From Warburgia ugandensis (taxonomy: Eukaryota > Streptophyta > Magnoliopsida > Canellales > Canellaceae), in assembly GCA_035236585.1 (NCBI GenBank), contig CP141132.1, positions 56,331,880-56,395,879 on the forward strand: DNA of 64,000 bases. Direction: 5' to 3'. Positions within the stretch are counted from its first letter, which is position 1, and each line of letters opens with the position of its first letter. The position numbers were made by a program, and so were the translations under genes. Shown piece by piece: positions 10,474-22,560 of the stretch. Below the pieces are notes generated by a model. The model made no database searches, was not told the DNA's origin, and saw nothing but the letters and a program-made list of their open reading frames with translations.

Positions 10474-12786
10474 TCAATTTTGACTAAAATACTCATAGTT
10501 TAGTATTTAATTAGATCATATAACTAATTAATTTGGTAATTTTTAGAAAGAATATGAATTTTAGCTTAAATTGATCATCCAACTATTAATTTATCAAATT
10601 TAACGGTTAGATGATCATCCGAGCTCAGCGGATGCTTAATGTATGATTTAAATGACTCTAATCTAGTCTTATATTTTGTAAATCTAACAGATCATGGTTT
10701 GAACGGCTAATTCTATGGTGCAAATCAATTGAATTGGGTATTAGATGGGTCGAATTGTGCTGATTAGGTCAAATAAAAAATCAACGGTGCAGATTATCCA
10801 AGAGGTCATTGAATGAACCAGATTACTCACAAAGCAAGATGTGATGGTTTCTTAAAAGAAAAAGAGTTCTAATTAGAGGAAAGGACATCATGGATAAGAT
10901 TTTCTCAATAAGAGATCAACTTTGGAATGAAGAGGCATAATTAAAGAGGGTAGAAGTTTCCTAGTGGGAAACTAACTCTTCACTATAAGGAAAGTGGGGG
11001 GAGAATAAAATTAGAAGTACTGGGAAGATATATAAGAGGGGGAAAGGGAACCTGTGAAGGGCGAGGAGGACTGTTTTATTTGTTTCCTTCGCTTTGCTTG
11101 CCATTCTTGTTCTTTATCATTGTTTTTTTGTTGTTTTTATCGTTGTTCTCCTCCTCTAATATCTCCTTTCTCTTTCACACACCATTCCTAGCAACGCATT
11201 CTTCCTCTGTACCTGCACCCCTCTTCTACTTTTTCGTTAGTTTTTTGTTTTTGTTCGCTAATCATTCTTGTTTTCTCCCTCTACCGTTTTTGTTTTTCTC
11301 CACGCCCCCAACTTCTCTGTTCCACCCCATAACAGCCCTCCATCCCATCGTGTCCACCCTGTTCTCCCATCACTAGTCCACTCCATCACGTCTCTTTCCA
11401 TCTCTGTTTCACCGCTCATCCTCGCTGTCTTACCTTCTCTATCTCTATGCTCCACCTCTTTAGTCCAGACCTGCTCCCTCTGTGTATCCTTATCTTAACT
11501 GATCTCACCTTTCTCTTCTCACTTTCATCGTCACACCACTCCAGCCCCTCTCTTTTCCTCACTCTTGCCTGCTCCTAGCTTCTCTCCTCTCTATTCTGAC
11601 TCCACCCACAGCATGGTCCCTCCTTTTCCCATTTTCTCTCTTTTTCTTCCCTGTTGCACCCAGCTCTAGGTTGCACCTCCACACCAGAGCCCGACGTTAC
11701 CCAGTTCGCCCCTCTGCCAGTCGACTCCCAAATCTCTCCATTCCAACCAGCGCAACCTGATTGGCAGGCTGCGCTGGTCGTCATTCCCTTCTCTCCATCT
11801 GTTCACAGCACTTCTACCAGCATCATCATCTACTTGAAGTAGACAGGCCAGTCCAACACTCACCAACCAGCATCGACATTCAGCACTGCACCCATCATCA
11901 GCAAGCCTCTTTACAGCGTCATCTACCCCTGTTCTCCATCATCAGTGTTGTCGTCTGCCCCCACTTCTCTATTCTTCTTTGTCACCGGCTGGCGTGTGTC
12001 GTCTTCCTCTGTTCTGGTTGAGTTGTTCTGTTTTATGGGAAAAAGAAGGAATTTTTGGTGAAAATTCCAATTTTGGCCGTAGTATAATAATTTCAATTAC
12101 ATTTTTATCCTATTCCTATTCTTATCTATATTCTATTTTATTCTCATTCTGTTATTTGTGATGTATTATTCCATTATTAATCCAGGAACTATTTTATCAA
12201 TCCCTATTTTAATTAAAGTCGAACCTAATCAACGGTTTTGCTTTAATAAACAAGATTTCTTCAAATTCTCATTTGTTTCACACTTGATTTTCAATCAACT
12301 TCTGGATCATGTTTTTAAGACATTTTATAGTTTGTTTATTGTTCCTGATCTTCAATATGAGATTCAAAAATCATATATGAGCTATTAAAACCCAAAATCC
12401 TTATCTAGACCAGATCATCAAATTTTTGGAGAATCAGCCTAATTCATCCATTAGATCTTTAATTAGAAGCATCAGAAAGAGATTGATGAAGGCTGATTGA
12501 GATTGCAAATATCAAATTTGAAGAAAATAATGTGATCAAGCTAGGAAAGTAGATTTTTGTTTTTTTAGTTAGTTTCTTGTCTTTTTGAGTTGGACCTCTG
12601 TAATTTTCATTGATTAAATTTATCTAAAGTCTAATTACACTTTCATTTAATTTTTGTCATTTAATTTTTATTTTTGAACAATTAAATTTATTTAAACTCT
12701 AAATTATTAAAGCAAGTCCTTGTGGGATCAACCCGTACTTGCATACGCTACACTACAATAGTCGTGCACTTGCAGTAAAATCAACA
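10474..12786 (+). repeat. 5' LTR of element A (2313 bp)
   Basis: Starts 'tattaagtattcaatt' (TG mutated to TA; the other copies start 'tgttaagtgtttaa') and ends 'gtaaaatcaaca'. It aligns along its length with the interrupted 3' LTR and with the solo copy at 33977-35996. About 11080-11960 is strongly pyrimidine-rich (C/T) and gives long Ser/Leu/Pro-rich open frames without meaning. A TATA box sits just upstream of this tract, so the tract is probably transcribed leader (R/U5). Confidence 0.88.
11029..11036 (+). promoter_or_regulatory. Probable TATA box of the element A LTR promoter
   Basis: 'tatataag' inside 'gggaagatatataagaggg'. The same position is 'tatataag' in the solo LTR at 34327-34334 and mutated to 'tatatagg' in the 3' LTR at 29410-29417. 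Conservation across copies supports a promoter role. Confidence 0.6.
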
Positions 12787-12792
12787 AGTTTT

Positions 12793-12810
12793 TGGTATTG
12801 TCTTTGGGGA
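12793..12810 (+). other. Primer-binding site of element A (tRNA-Asp type, degenerate)
   Basis: 'tggtattgtctttgggga' lies six bases after the LTR end. Against the complement of the plant tRNA-Asp 3' end (tggcgccgttgccgggga) 10 of 18 bases match, and six of eight differences are C-to-T or G-to-A, as expected from decay of methylated cytosines. Confidence 0.7.
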
Positions 12811-13904
12811 CCCTGAATAGAGTTTTTGTATAATTTAATTAAAAATTCAAAAAAATAATTTTTTTTAGGAATTTCATTGTTTTTTAGGCATTTTAGGTGC
12901 AATTTTTCTTAGTGCATAAACACTCTAATTCTTGAATTTGGTACTTATACCTATTTTTATGTTTCAGGAAATGGAAAAAAAAGAAGAAGAAATTGGCAAG
13001 TGGATCTTCATCAACTAAAAAGGATTTCCCTACTTTCCTAGAATAGGACTTTTTATTTTGGAGTAAAACTTGTAGCGAGGCCCCATTGTAATTTGTAATT
13101 ATTTTTATTTTTATTTTAAATGGGTTGTAATAATATAGGGCAAGTGTGGGGTATGGTGGCCCACACTTGATCTTCATAAAAAACCCCACTTTATGTATCC
13201 CTCGACTTTCTTTTTAGTTTAAATTGCATTTAGTTTAGTTTTGCATTTGGATGGTAGTATAGATCATATAGATTATGATCATTCATTGATAAAATTGTTG
13301 CATCTTTACTTAGGATTGTTGTATTATAGCACCTATCTAACCTTGGTTGGATAGCATATAGGTTGCATTAGATTGCTTTTTCTTTTTTTTTTTCCATTGC
13401 ACGTTTATTTGCTTTATGGTGGAATGGAATTAATGATAGTAAGGGCCCCACAGAAACCCTTATAAGATAAGGATTGGATTTCATCACTATCTCCTTGGCC
13501 CACCTAGGAATCAATCAACATCCTTGTATGCTACGATCTCAACCCTTAAATATTAATTTAAAATCAAGTAGAAAGAGACTTAGGGTATCGAGCTCATAGG
13601 ATCCTTTTAGAAGGATGTGATTTGTTGTCACTCCAGTGGCTTCTCAGCACTGTGGTTATAATAGGTGTCTTAAAATCCAAGTGATTTTTCCACACCTTCC
13701 ATTGACATTAGTTGAGGTTTAAATGCCTCCTAAAATGAGGATTATATTAACCACTTTTGAGAAAAACCTAACTGGTAAGCAGTAGTCAAATCTGGATAGA
13801 AGGAGGAGCTGTCTAGATTGCTAACAAGCTACCACCTATGCACTAAACAAAGATAATCAAGACACTACTTGATTAGCGGTTACTAGGTTTTGTTTGTGCA
13901 TCAT
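12811..13904 (+). other. Internal leader of element A
   Basis: Non-coding. Aligns with the minus strand of about 43020-43990 in element D ('cacacttgatcttcataaaa' here, matching 'gatcaagtgtgggcc' there; also the stretch 13440-13890). No long open frame. Confidence 0.75.
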
Positions 13905-16584
13905 TGTGACGTCCCAGGCTTTTATAACTCTTTTTCATAAATCTTTTCAGAAGTCCTCACATTAACTCAAAATAGCTTCCCTGTAGCTCCCAAGTCATGA
14001 CTCTATGCCTTTCCCTTTGCTCGAGTCCTTTGAACCTAAGATATTATAAACAAGTACAATATTTCAACAAGCTTTCGCTTGTGTAGGAAGTTTCATCATC
14101 AGCATACAAGTTTATGCAGTTTTAAGTTTAAAAGGAATAATTAACCATACATTGTAGCATATGATGCCAAATAAGTAGTGTGATATATTCTGAAATCCCT
14201 ACGATGCCATTTCAAATGATTTCCATGTTCAATCAGTTCAAATCATCAATTTAAAATCCATGCGTGCTATTTCTAAATAATGATAATAACCTTTGTAAAG
14301 CATTTATATGATATGGAAGATAGTCACGACTCTTTTCATGCATCAAAATCAATAGAGAAGTGCATTTAAATCATGAAATGCTTAAATACAAATAAAGTAT
14401 TTCAATAAGTATATACACGCACATATATATACTCTGAATCTCCTTTGAGAATTTTTTAGTATAGAAACCCTCGAATCCGGCCACCTGCCATTGGTCATGA
14501 GTTCTCATTATATACCTGAAATACTAAGGTGCTTCGCACCTATGCTATTGCGCAATATACATATGAACCTGAAAATAATAGACTCTGTGTGACAGACATG
14601 AACTAATCAAGTCCGTGGCTATCACGCCGATACCAAGTGGATAGACTCCCTGCACCGTGATCATGGAAAACACGATACACAAGCCATGACCTATCCATGA
14701 TGACATGAGCTTGAATTTGGCCCCTTCGGCTAGGTATCTACCACACATACACAATTTCAGAAGAAAGAGGATGATCAGTCCTCAATCTTCAGACCACAGC
14801 ATCCACGAGCCCCAATATGTCCGTTATAACATAGTAATAATAGGCATCATCACATGCCGATATAACCAATAAAATCCCAAAAATCGATGCATCCTTTAAC
14901 TCATGAAATTTAGATATCATAATATGATATAACCATGTAATGGAAATCCTTAATTCGGGTTGAGATGAGGTTTCCTCTTTTGTTATTTCTTGACTCATGA
15001 AGTACATGTAGTTTTTAATATTTTGTCATATACCAGTTTTCAATTTGATAGTAAAACAATGTGGCATTTTAAACAAATTGCATGAAAATACAATTATGAT
15101 AGCTTCATAAACCAAAAGATTAAAAATCTCAAGTTTCAAGCAACTCCAAACATAATAAGATAGTTATCAGTGGTTTTTCCTAGTTCAAGCAAGCATGTTG
15201 ATGTCCAAACTACCTACCTCCCTTATCATGCTCCTCAATTTAATTATCTCTTCCTTATCAATTCATCAATCAACCTGTCGACATTTTAGATTCCTTATCA
15301 ATATCAAGTTATATTAACAATTACCAAAGGAATTTATTATAGACTTAATTAGACAGTCCTGATAATCTATTAGTCGTAGAACCATTAAGTTTCATATTAT
15401 CCATCACTCCTCACCATATGATCTCAACCACTGAAATTGTTTGTGAGGAACAGTTGATCACTACTTAGATGTGAGGAATAGTGTCATCTTACTCTATGAT
15501 CTACTACTCATTCTCTAGGTTAGTGATTTGATAGCTAGAAGCGTCGGATCTTGATCCCAACATGTTATTAAACATTTTAGCTAATGAATTAATAAAAATT
15601 AGCTCATCCTATGTCAATTTAATGTCTAGGGATGTAATGGCAGCATCTAATCACAGATCAGGCGTCGCTAGGTCCCTATTCCTTCACTATCTAATTAGAT
15701 GGTCCAGATTATTCATCAATTTCAACCTAGATCTTTTAATTTATATCATATCTTAACTAATTCCATGTTTTAGAATGCATTTGTGGTGTTTGATCATTGA
15801 TCATACGTCAACAAGTTATTGTGTGAATAGTAACAGATTGGACGACTGAGATTGTCCCATTGGTTCAGCCTAGATTGATATTCTTACTTAGATCCAGCTA
15901 ACATTAGGCACCTAATTACCTATCCCTAAGTATTTATTTGAGAATGGATGGCTAGATCATCCACAAAACGTAAATCTAACATAAATAGTGCGAATTTTGC
16001 AAAATACCTCAAATCACAAGTTGGGTTTTGTAGATCTACCTTTTGGATTCATTTTCATGTGTTTTCCACCCTCGGATGAGATAGATTGATCATCATTTTG
16101 TAGTAAACCTTTCAATCGTGTCGCGCGCACTGTTCATCTGTCCGTTTGACGGTCCAGATCATCTCAGATTCCCCATCTACCTTGGGGTTTTTGGTCGTTG
16201 CATCCTACTGAACACAATGATCAACTCAAATCATTGATCTGAGCTGTCATCCTCTTCGGCAAAGGTTGCATCATCGACAAACCCTCATCGTGTTTTTCTC
16301 TGTTCTTGTTGGCGTGCAAACCTCCTTTGGCGTGAAGCTTCTCTTCTCTTCTCTCTTTCCTCTTCTTCCCTCTCCTCTCCTCTCCTCTCCTCTCTTCTCT
16401 TCTCTTCTCTTCTCCTCCTTTGTTTCTTTTTCTCCTTTCTCTTTCGTCGGGATTTCTCTGTGGGTGTTCGTTATGGGAACAGACCTAACGGTCTATTCTC
16501 ATTTCACTTAAACGGGGTGGGGTGCCCGTATCAAATACACCCCTGTTTAAGGCAATTTATTTTCTTTTTTTTAGGGTTCTTACA
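13905..16584 (+). mobile_element. Solo LTR inserted in the leader of element A (2680 bp)
   Basis: Starts 'tgtgacgtcccaggct' and ends 'ttagggttcttaca' (TG...CA), flanked by a perfect 5-bp duplication 'atcat' (13900-13904 and 16585-16589). The related element D is continuous across this point, giving the empty-site comparison. No primer site or coding region remains, so this is the product of LTR-LTR recombination. The TGTGACGTCCC start resembles plant Gypsy chromovirus LTRs. Contains a CT-rich tract at about 16340-16440. Confidence 0.85.
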
Positions 16585-16689
16585 ATCATTTAGCTTAGAA
16601 TTAGAAATTAGGTTGCATCATATATTTAGGGTTTTCCTTAAAAAAAGAAAAAGAAAAGAGGTACTCATTTGTTGTATACAAAGTTGAGA

Positions 16690-18290
16690 ACAACAGCTTA
16701 TAGAGAAGGGGATAGATTTCATAGATTAGATGCATCGATGTATAGGTTAGATATTATGAAAAGTTAATTGCTTTAGATAATAGCTTCTAGCCAAGATGCA
16801 CCACAACCTCAATACCATAATGGTTATACCTATTCTGAGCATCCCCATCCCACTCCTTCATGTCCAACAAGCTCCACATACAATGGTTATTATCAAGAGT
16901 CAGTGGATGCATCTAATGCATTCACGCACCCTAGCGATTATTATCTTGAGACAATTTACCAAGACTATCGATATCAGGAAGATCCACAATGGTCCCACCC
17001 TAGTGAACACTACCATGATTATTCAGATTATTAAGGATAGCCCTCATGGGTTTAACCTGCTTAGCCTTTTTTCAATACCCAATGCCACAACAATACTAAC
17101 CATATGAGTCATTTCCTCTACAACATGAAGAACCACCTTTAGAAGAGTATATGCAACAATTTTTTGAGAGAATGGAACAAAAAATGGCTACCCTTGAAAA
17201 GGAGACTGAGGAAATGAAACAAGAGATGGATGAATGGATAGCATAAATGAAACCAATATGGAAAAATATTGATAAAAATACTACTGAAAGGACTAAGATA
17301 ATAAAATAGATTAGCAATACTAAAGAGCCATTTATTATTGATAATAGGATGGAAATATCTTATGATCATTTTGAGCCACAAAGTCCACAACCATCCATGG
17401 AACCCTCTAACTTGTATCTACTAGAGCCATGTCCTACTCCTTACGATTATGATGAAGAGACTTCCATTGATGAAGAAAATAAAGCTTTAGAAACATCCAA
17501 CCCAAAGCTCTCGCTCATTTTTATGACTTTGATGAAGACACATCCATTGAGGAGATGAATGAGTTGTTGGACACTGTGCCTTTGATGGACACTTCTCAAT
17601 GGTAAGCAAGAATAGAAACTCCCACAATTCCTGAAATTCCAATAGAGCCTTGCAATGTAGAAGATGTATCAAATTGGGACCTATTGACCTTATTTGAACA
17701 AACACAAGATAGTCATGTATGCCCCTTTGACACCTTACTTGTGTCCATAAAACAGGAAGCAAAAGAATCAGTTGATGTACATCAACCTACTTTAGGTTAC
17801 ACATCAGAAGTTAACCAGGGTTTAAGCCAAACCTTATCCTCACCTCTAGCAATACAAGAAAAATATTTTTGGGAAAGGCAGAGTCAACTTATACCCCTAT
17901 TTTAGGACAATGTCAGGGAAACGGTGAAAAAAGTTAACTTGAATATAATGGTCATTGTTATCCCTCAATTTTTTCAAGAAAAGGACCATTCATCTCCAAA
18001 TGGTCCAACAAAATGCACAATAGTACACGAAGTCATTGTGTTACCATCACCTCAATTTTCAAGCTGGAGGAATTATATTGACTACCATGAAATTTTGAAG
18101 ATGGGGGATCATCAATATGATTCCCTACAATTAAAAATTGTAATGATCTTCGTTGTCTTAATGTTACCACCACTCAAAATTTTAAGGTGTAGGCAATATA
18201 TAGATTACTGTAAGATTCTAAAATGGCTTGAGAAATCTCGCCATTTCATCTTAGGGTTAGAATTAGGACAAATAAGTTGGCCCAGTTAGC
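16690..18290 (+). pseudogene. Gag-like remnant of element A
   Basis: Read across several frame changes and stops. Segment one (about 16717-17033) reads RLDASMYRLD, then SQDAPQPQYHNGYTYSEHPH, then a Tyr/Ser/His-rich stretch ending QYRYQEDPQWSHPSEHYHDY-like sequence. Segment two (about 17100-17250) is a charged coiled coil: LEEYMQQFFERMEQKMATLE followed by KETEEMKQEMDEWIA. Later parts (17349-17905, 17924-18289) are acidic and Pro-rich and retain no nucleocapsid CCHC knuckle or protease. Element D carries the same parts in the same order on the opposite strand (about 41090-42830). Such Gln/Tyr-rich spacer plus coiled coil is common in gag regions of plant Tat/Athila-type elements. Not functional. 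Confidence 0.7.
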
Positions 18291-19958
18291 TCTAGGTTTA
18301 GAAAGTTAGGTTAGACCATGTTTAGCTGAAGACATAAAACTTAGCTCTACCTGGGAGGTAATCTAGATGTTTTTCAAATCTCCATCTTATACATCTTTCC
18401 TTATAGGATCCTATGTTTTTAGACATTGGGGACAATGTTTCATTTAGGTTACATAGAGATTTTGAATTTTCTTGATTCTTTTGAAAAAAAAATGAAAAAA
18501 AGGTAGATTTCCCTTACTGTGATGAGAACTGGATGTTCAGAATTTAGTAATTCCATTGTTTTCATCTCTTAATGGGAGTATATATGACTAGTTTTGCATA
18601 TTAATCATATGTTAAAGCATTTTATGAAAGTTAACTCTCAGAAACCATTTACACATAGCACATAGTCAAGACTAATAGGGGTATGACTTAGAGACCCCGA
18701 GGATGAGCAAAGACTTATAACCTAGTGAGACTTTGTGACTATCTTCTTTCAAGAGAGTTATAAGTAATTCCAAAGTTCTCTTAAGTGTACATAATTTTGT
18801 GTGATCCTATTATCCTTGTTTTGGTTAAATATCAAGAATAAATAGGAGTAATAGCTTTATTTCCATAAAAATTGATTAAATCTGATAGGCTTTAGGAAAC
18901 TTAGGAAATGATATAGGCCATCCTTGCTCAGCCTAGAGATATAAAGCCTACCTAGTATATCATACCACTAATTAGCCTATTTGAGCCTATTATTAAGTCT
19001 TTTCTTTCTTAACCCCATTTACCTTAACACAGAACAAGCCAGTAAAATAAATATCCATTTTCCATTGTCAAAATGAGTAGAGTTGGTAGAAAAAGTTCGA
19101 AAAGAGGACAAAAAGTCAAATAAGTGTGAAAATTAGCCATCATTCTTCCAAAGAAGCAAAAAAAGAAAAAAAAGAAAGAGAAAAACAAAAATATGAAAGA
19201 GATATTCACTTCAAGTACAACCCAAAAGAAAAGTTGTCCTAACAGATATTCATTGAAGACCTCTACTCAATTTTGAACCTTTGAAATCCTTATACCCTTG
19301 TTTTCTCAATTTGTCCTAAGCCTATGTTTCGTCTTAGTTAAAGACCTATTGATCTTAGGTAGAACATAGCTTTAAAGAGGAGATAAAAAGAAGGAATTAA
19401 AGCAAATTACAGCTAATATTCTTGGTAATGACATCCACTCTTAGGGATCACTTTCTTTTGTCTCATGAGCATTCAAAATTTATGTGAACCATTAGCTTGT
19501 TGGATTCAGTCACATAATGAGAGAAATATGTTTAGACCCTTATTTGCAAGTTTCATTTCTAAGAGTATACCTATGAGGATTTGAGGTCAAGACATATTTC
19601 CAATAGAATTTAAGCATATTCGGTTAAAAGTCAAGATTTATGTGGATGCACTCTGAGAAATAACTCATAAAATATCTTTAATATGCGTATGATGTGTAAA
19701 ATGGTCAATCCTATCTATTAAGTTGTGAAAAACTAGTAGAATGCTAACGAATGAGGATTCTCTGAGGTAAAATAGAAAACTTAACCTTATTAAATTCACT
19801 ACAACCCCTCATGAGGCATAACTAGTCCATTAGGGATAACCTAGGAGCTCAAGGGCTTGTTGCATGTGCTAAATGCAATCGTGAGTACCTATGAAAGTGG
19901 CACCTTATATCAATTTTTGAAAAATAAAATTTCACATGTTTTGCTTAGGACTAGCAAA
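18291..19958 (+). other. 3' non-coding internal region of element A
   Basis: AT-rich with many short stops; no protein recognised. Its beginning (18170-18360, 'ctgggaggtaatctagatg') aligns with the minus strand of about 41100-41330 in element D. The pol genes that a complete Gypsy element would carry here are absent. Confidence 0.6.
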
Positions 19959-19975
19959 ATACTTGTTGGGGTGTG
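19959..19975 (+). other. Polypurine-like tract before the 3' LTR of element A
   Basis: 'aatacttgttggggtgtg' immediately precedes the LTR start 'tgttaagtg'. A TTGGGGTGTG-like tract in this place is usual for this group of plant Gypsy elements and primes plus-strand synthesis. Confidence 0.55.
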
Positions 19976-20261
19976 TGTTAAGTGTTTAATTTTGGCCAAA
20001 ATACCCCTAGTTTAGCATTTAATTAGATCATCTAACTAATTAATTTAATAATTTTTAGAAAAAATGTGAATTTGAGCTTAAATTGATCATCCAACTGTTA
20101 ATTTATCACATTTATTGGTCAGATGATTATCTGAGCTAAGAATATGCTTAATGTATGGTTTAGATGACTCTAATCTAGTTTTATAGTTTGCAGATCAAAT
20201 AGATCATGGTTTGGATGGCTAATTCTATGGTGACTTTAATCTCGCTGTATTCTAGGTTGAG

Positions 20262-20301
20262 TGACTCTCCTCCTTGCTTTCATGCATAGCGCATACTAAC
20301 A
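20262..20301 (+). repeat. Left copy of a 40-bp terminal direct repeat
   Basis: Starts 'tgactctcctccttgc', ends 'gcgcatactaaca'; identical to the copy at 26368-26407. The bases just left of it, 'ttctaggttgagtg' (20249-20262), have an exact inverted copy near 20430 (cactcaacctagaa). Confidence 0.9.
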
Positions 20302-22018
20302 GGCACCACTGCCACAATGTGCATTGCCTCCTTATGGAACAAGTCAGTCGAGCTGGCATATGGATTACCTATGAGCAGGTGCCTGAATTTCTATCATAGG
20401 CATACATAATAGTAAGTAGGAAGCGCCACTCAACCTAGAATATGAATATTTGCTTAAGGTAGTCTTTCCGGTCTGATATTGATATTGCCTTGTTATCTTC
20501 AGTAGTCACTAGGATAATGGAAATCCAATCAATGGAACATTCTTCTGAACTGAAGACGGAAGCAAGTGCCTAAGAAAGCAAGTCACAGGGGAAGCCATCA
20601 CTTAGAATAGGTATATTAGGAAAAAAATATCATTGCCTCGATCCTTCGGTTAGCCTGCCAAAGCAATCACTGGAAAGTATTCCATAGCCTCCCCTTACTC
20701 TATAGGGCAACAGGTTCCTGTTCTCCTCTATGTAAGTAATTATACCCTCTCGTACCTGGTCCCCAGAACCCTCCAAGTTGAGAAAGGGTGGATCGCCCTT
20801 ACTCGAGAGGGGCCTTCCTTGCGTCTCTGTCTTGTACTCTATCTCTTTTCTTGTTTCCGGAGACTAAACACCCTGTTCGGTTAGGGTTAGGCTACTATAG
20901 AGATGATTCAATTATTAAGCCATAGTCATAGCCCAAAGGAAGATTAGTGTGTATTGTAAAACTCTTTGTAGCCCGTTGAATTCGTGCTTAAGAATCCCTT
21001 TGCCTCGACATGATTGATCTCATACCTTCGCATCTTGCCTTTAGGTTTTATCGATTTGCATGCTGATGAGCTCTTTCCCTCGGGTTCTGTGACTCTAGTA
21101 ACAAGAGCTCCACGCTAGAGCCCAAAAGAGCAGCATCTCTCTATCGGATTGCCTTACCCCTTTGGTATCCCATTGGCTTACCCTGACGGTATTTGTATCG
21201 GTATCTTGTTCTGATAGACTTGCTTGCGCATCTTGTCTTTGGTTTGATACACTTATAGTCCAGTGGCAAGATCAATGTCTTTTATTGGCTTCTTTGTCCC
21301 TCGAACAATATATCCTCTTTTCTTTCTTTGTTTTTTTCAACTAAAGACCTCTTTCTGTCTTCTCGGGCAGTGGATTTGCCAACTCTATTGCTCTTATATC
21401 AGTCTGAATTCCTCTTCATCTTGCTTTTCGCTTTTGGTTTGTGGATTCAATTTCCCCCTGTGCTTCCACTTACCCTGCCTTGAGATCATGCCTTTTTTTT
21501 ACTTGACTCGCTCCCTGCTCAAAAAGTAGATCTTATTCCGCAACTCAGGTCGATATGTTTGGGAGTCATGGTCACATCATGAATTTTTCTACTTGTCGCG
21601 CTCGCATCATTCTCTGGCTAGTCGGGAGGATAGTACATTCCAAGTCACATGCTTCCCAAACCAAGACTCAGGGGCAACAGCGCGACTGCTATATCGATTG
21701 GATCTGGATCCATCCGGAACTACATCTAAATCTTTGACTATGGTGACTAGGACTCTCTTTGGATCACGATTTCAAAATGTTTGTATCGCTCTTCCGGGTC
21801 GGGTCCAACCTTTCAATAGGGCATCGTATGTAGTAGTAATGAGCAGTTCCTTCCCAGATTGAGAAGCTTGAGCAAGAAATTCCCCCATTACAGATAGAGG
21901 CGCCTATAGCCTTGCCTCTGGCTTTGCCCCCTTATCTACTACGAGTGAATCTCTTCGATCCGGAATTAAACGAGACCTAAAAAAAAGGCTTTGCTGCTAG
22001 CTCCGCCACTGGGCTGAC

Positions 22019-22560
22019 TTAAACTACTGCCATAGGTCCCTCTCTATCCGGGTCCTCACCCTCCGTGGAAGCACCATGCAAGTCTTGGTTCCTCTTGGAA
22101 GCACCATCAGTATTGAATTTGAACCAGCCCTGGGTACAAAGGGAAGGAAATTCCCAAGCAATCAACTTGCTTACCTTCATACTTGACTCAGTTTTCTTTG
22201 AATAGAAAGCAGAGACAGCAATTTCAACATCGTTAGCAATCCTCCGATTAGGATCATGAGGGAGAATAAAGTCTCCATCAAAAAGAGCTCGACACCTCCA
22301 CTCCAAACCAAAATCTTCCATGCTATCGCACAGAAGGTCGTACGCCACTGGCAATCAAAACCAAACTTAAGATCCTTACAAGAAGCATTGCTACATAACC
22401 AATCCGTGAATGCCAAGGAGTAGAAGGCACTTTGATGCTCATTGGGATTAAAGATGTTCTAGATCAATTTATCAAAGTGACACTCACGCAAAACATGTAA
22501 ACAATCCTAAACTGGGTGTCCACATCTAGAATAGCTGCTAGACTATGAGAAATTCCTCTC
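22019..22560 (-). pseudogene. L1-type LINE fragment (zf-RVT to RNase H) inside the organelle-like segment
   Basis: Minus strand, in order: CGHPV, a stop, DCLHVLRECHFDKL (zinc-binding RT tail), then FTDWLCSNASCKDLKFGFDC and QWRTTFCAIAWKI (linker typical of plant L1), then after a frame change GWFKFNTDGASKRNQDLHGA, the start of an RNase H-like domain with its first Asp present. It is cut off after that. Frame changes and stops show it is dead. Its presence means either that the mitochondrial ancestor had taken up nuclear DNA or that the segment is not purely organellar. Confidence 0.75.

Noticed and set aside
11080..12021. Several Ser/Pro/Leu-rich open frames of 60-100 residues
   Set aside because: They lie in the pyrimidine-rich LTR leader; equivalents at 29691-30356 and 34747-35034 in the other LTR copies are not conserved as protein.
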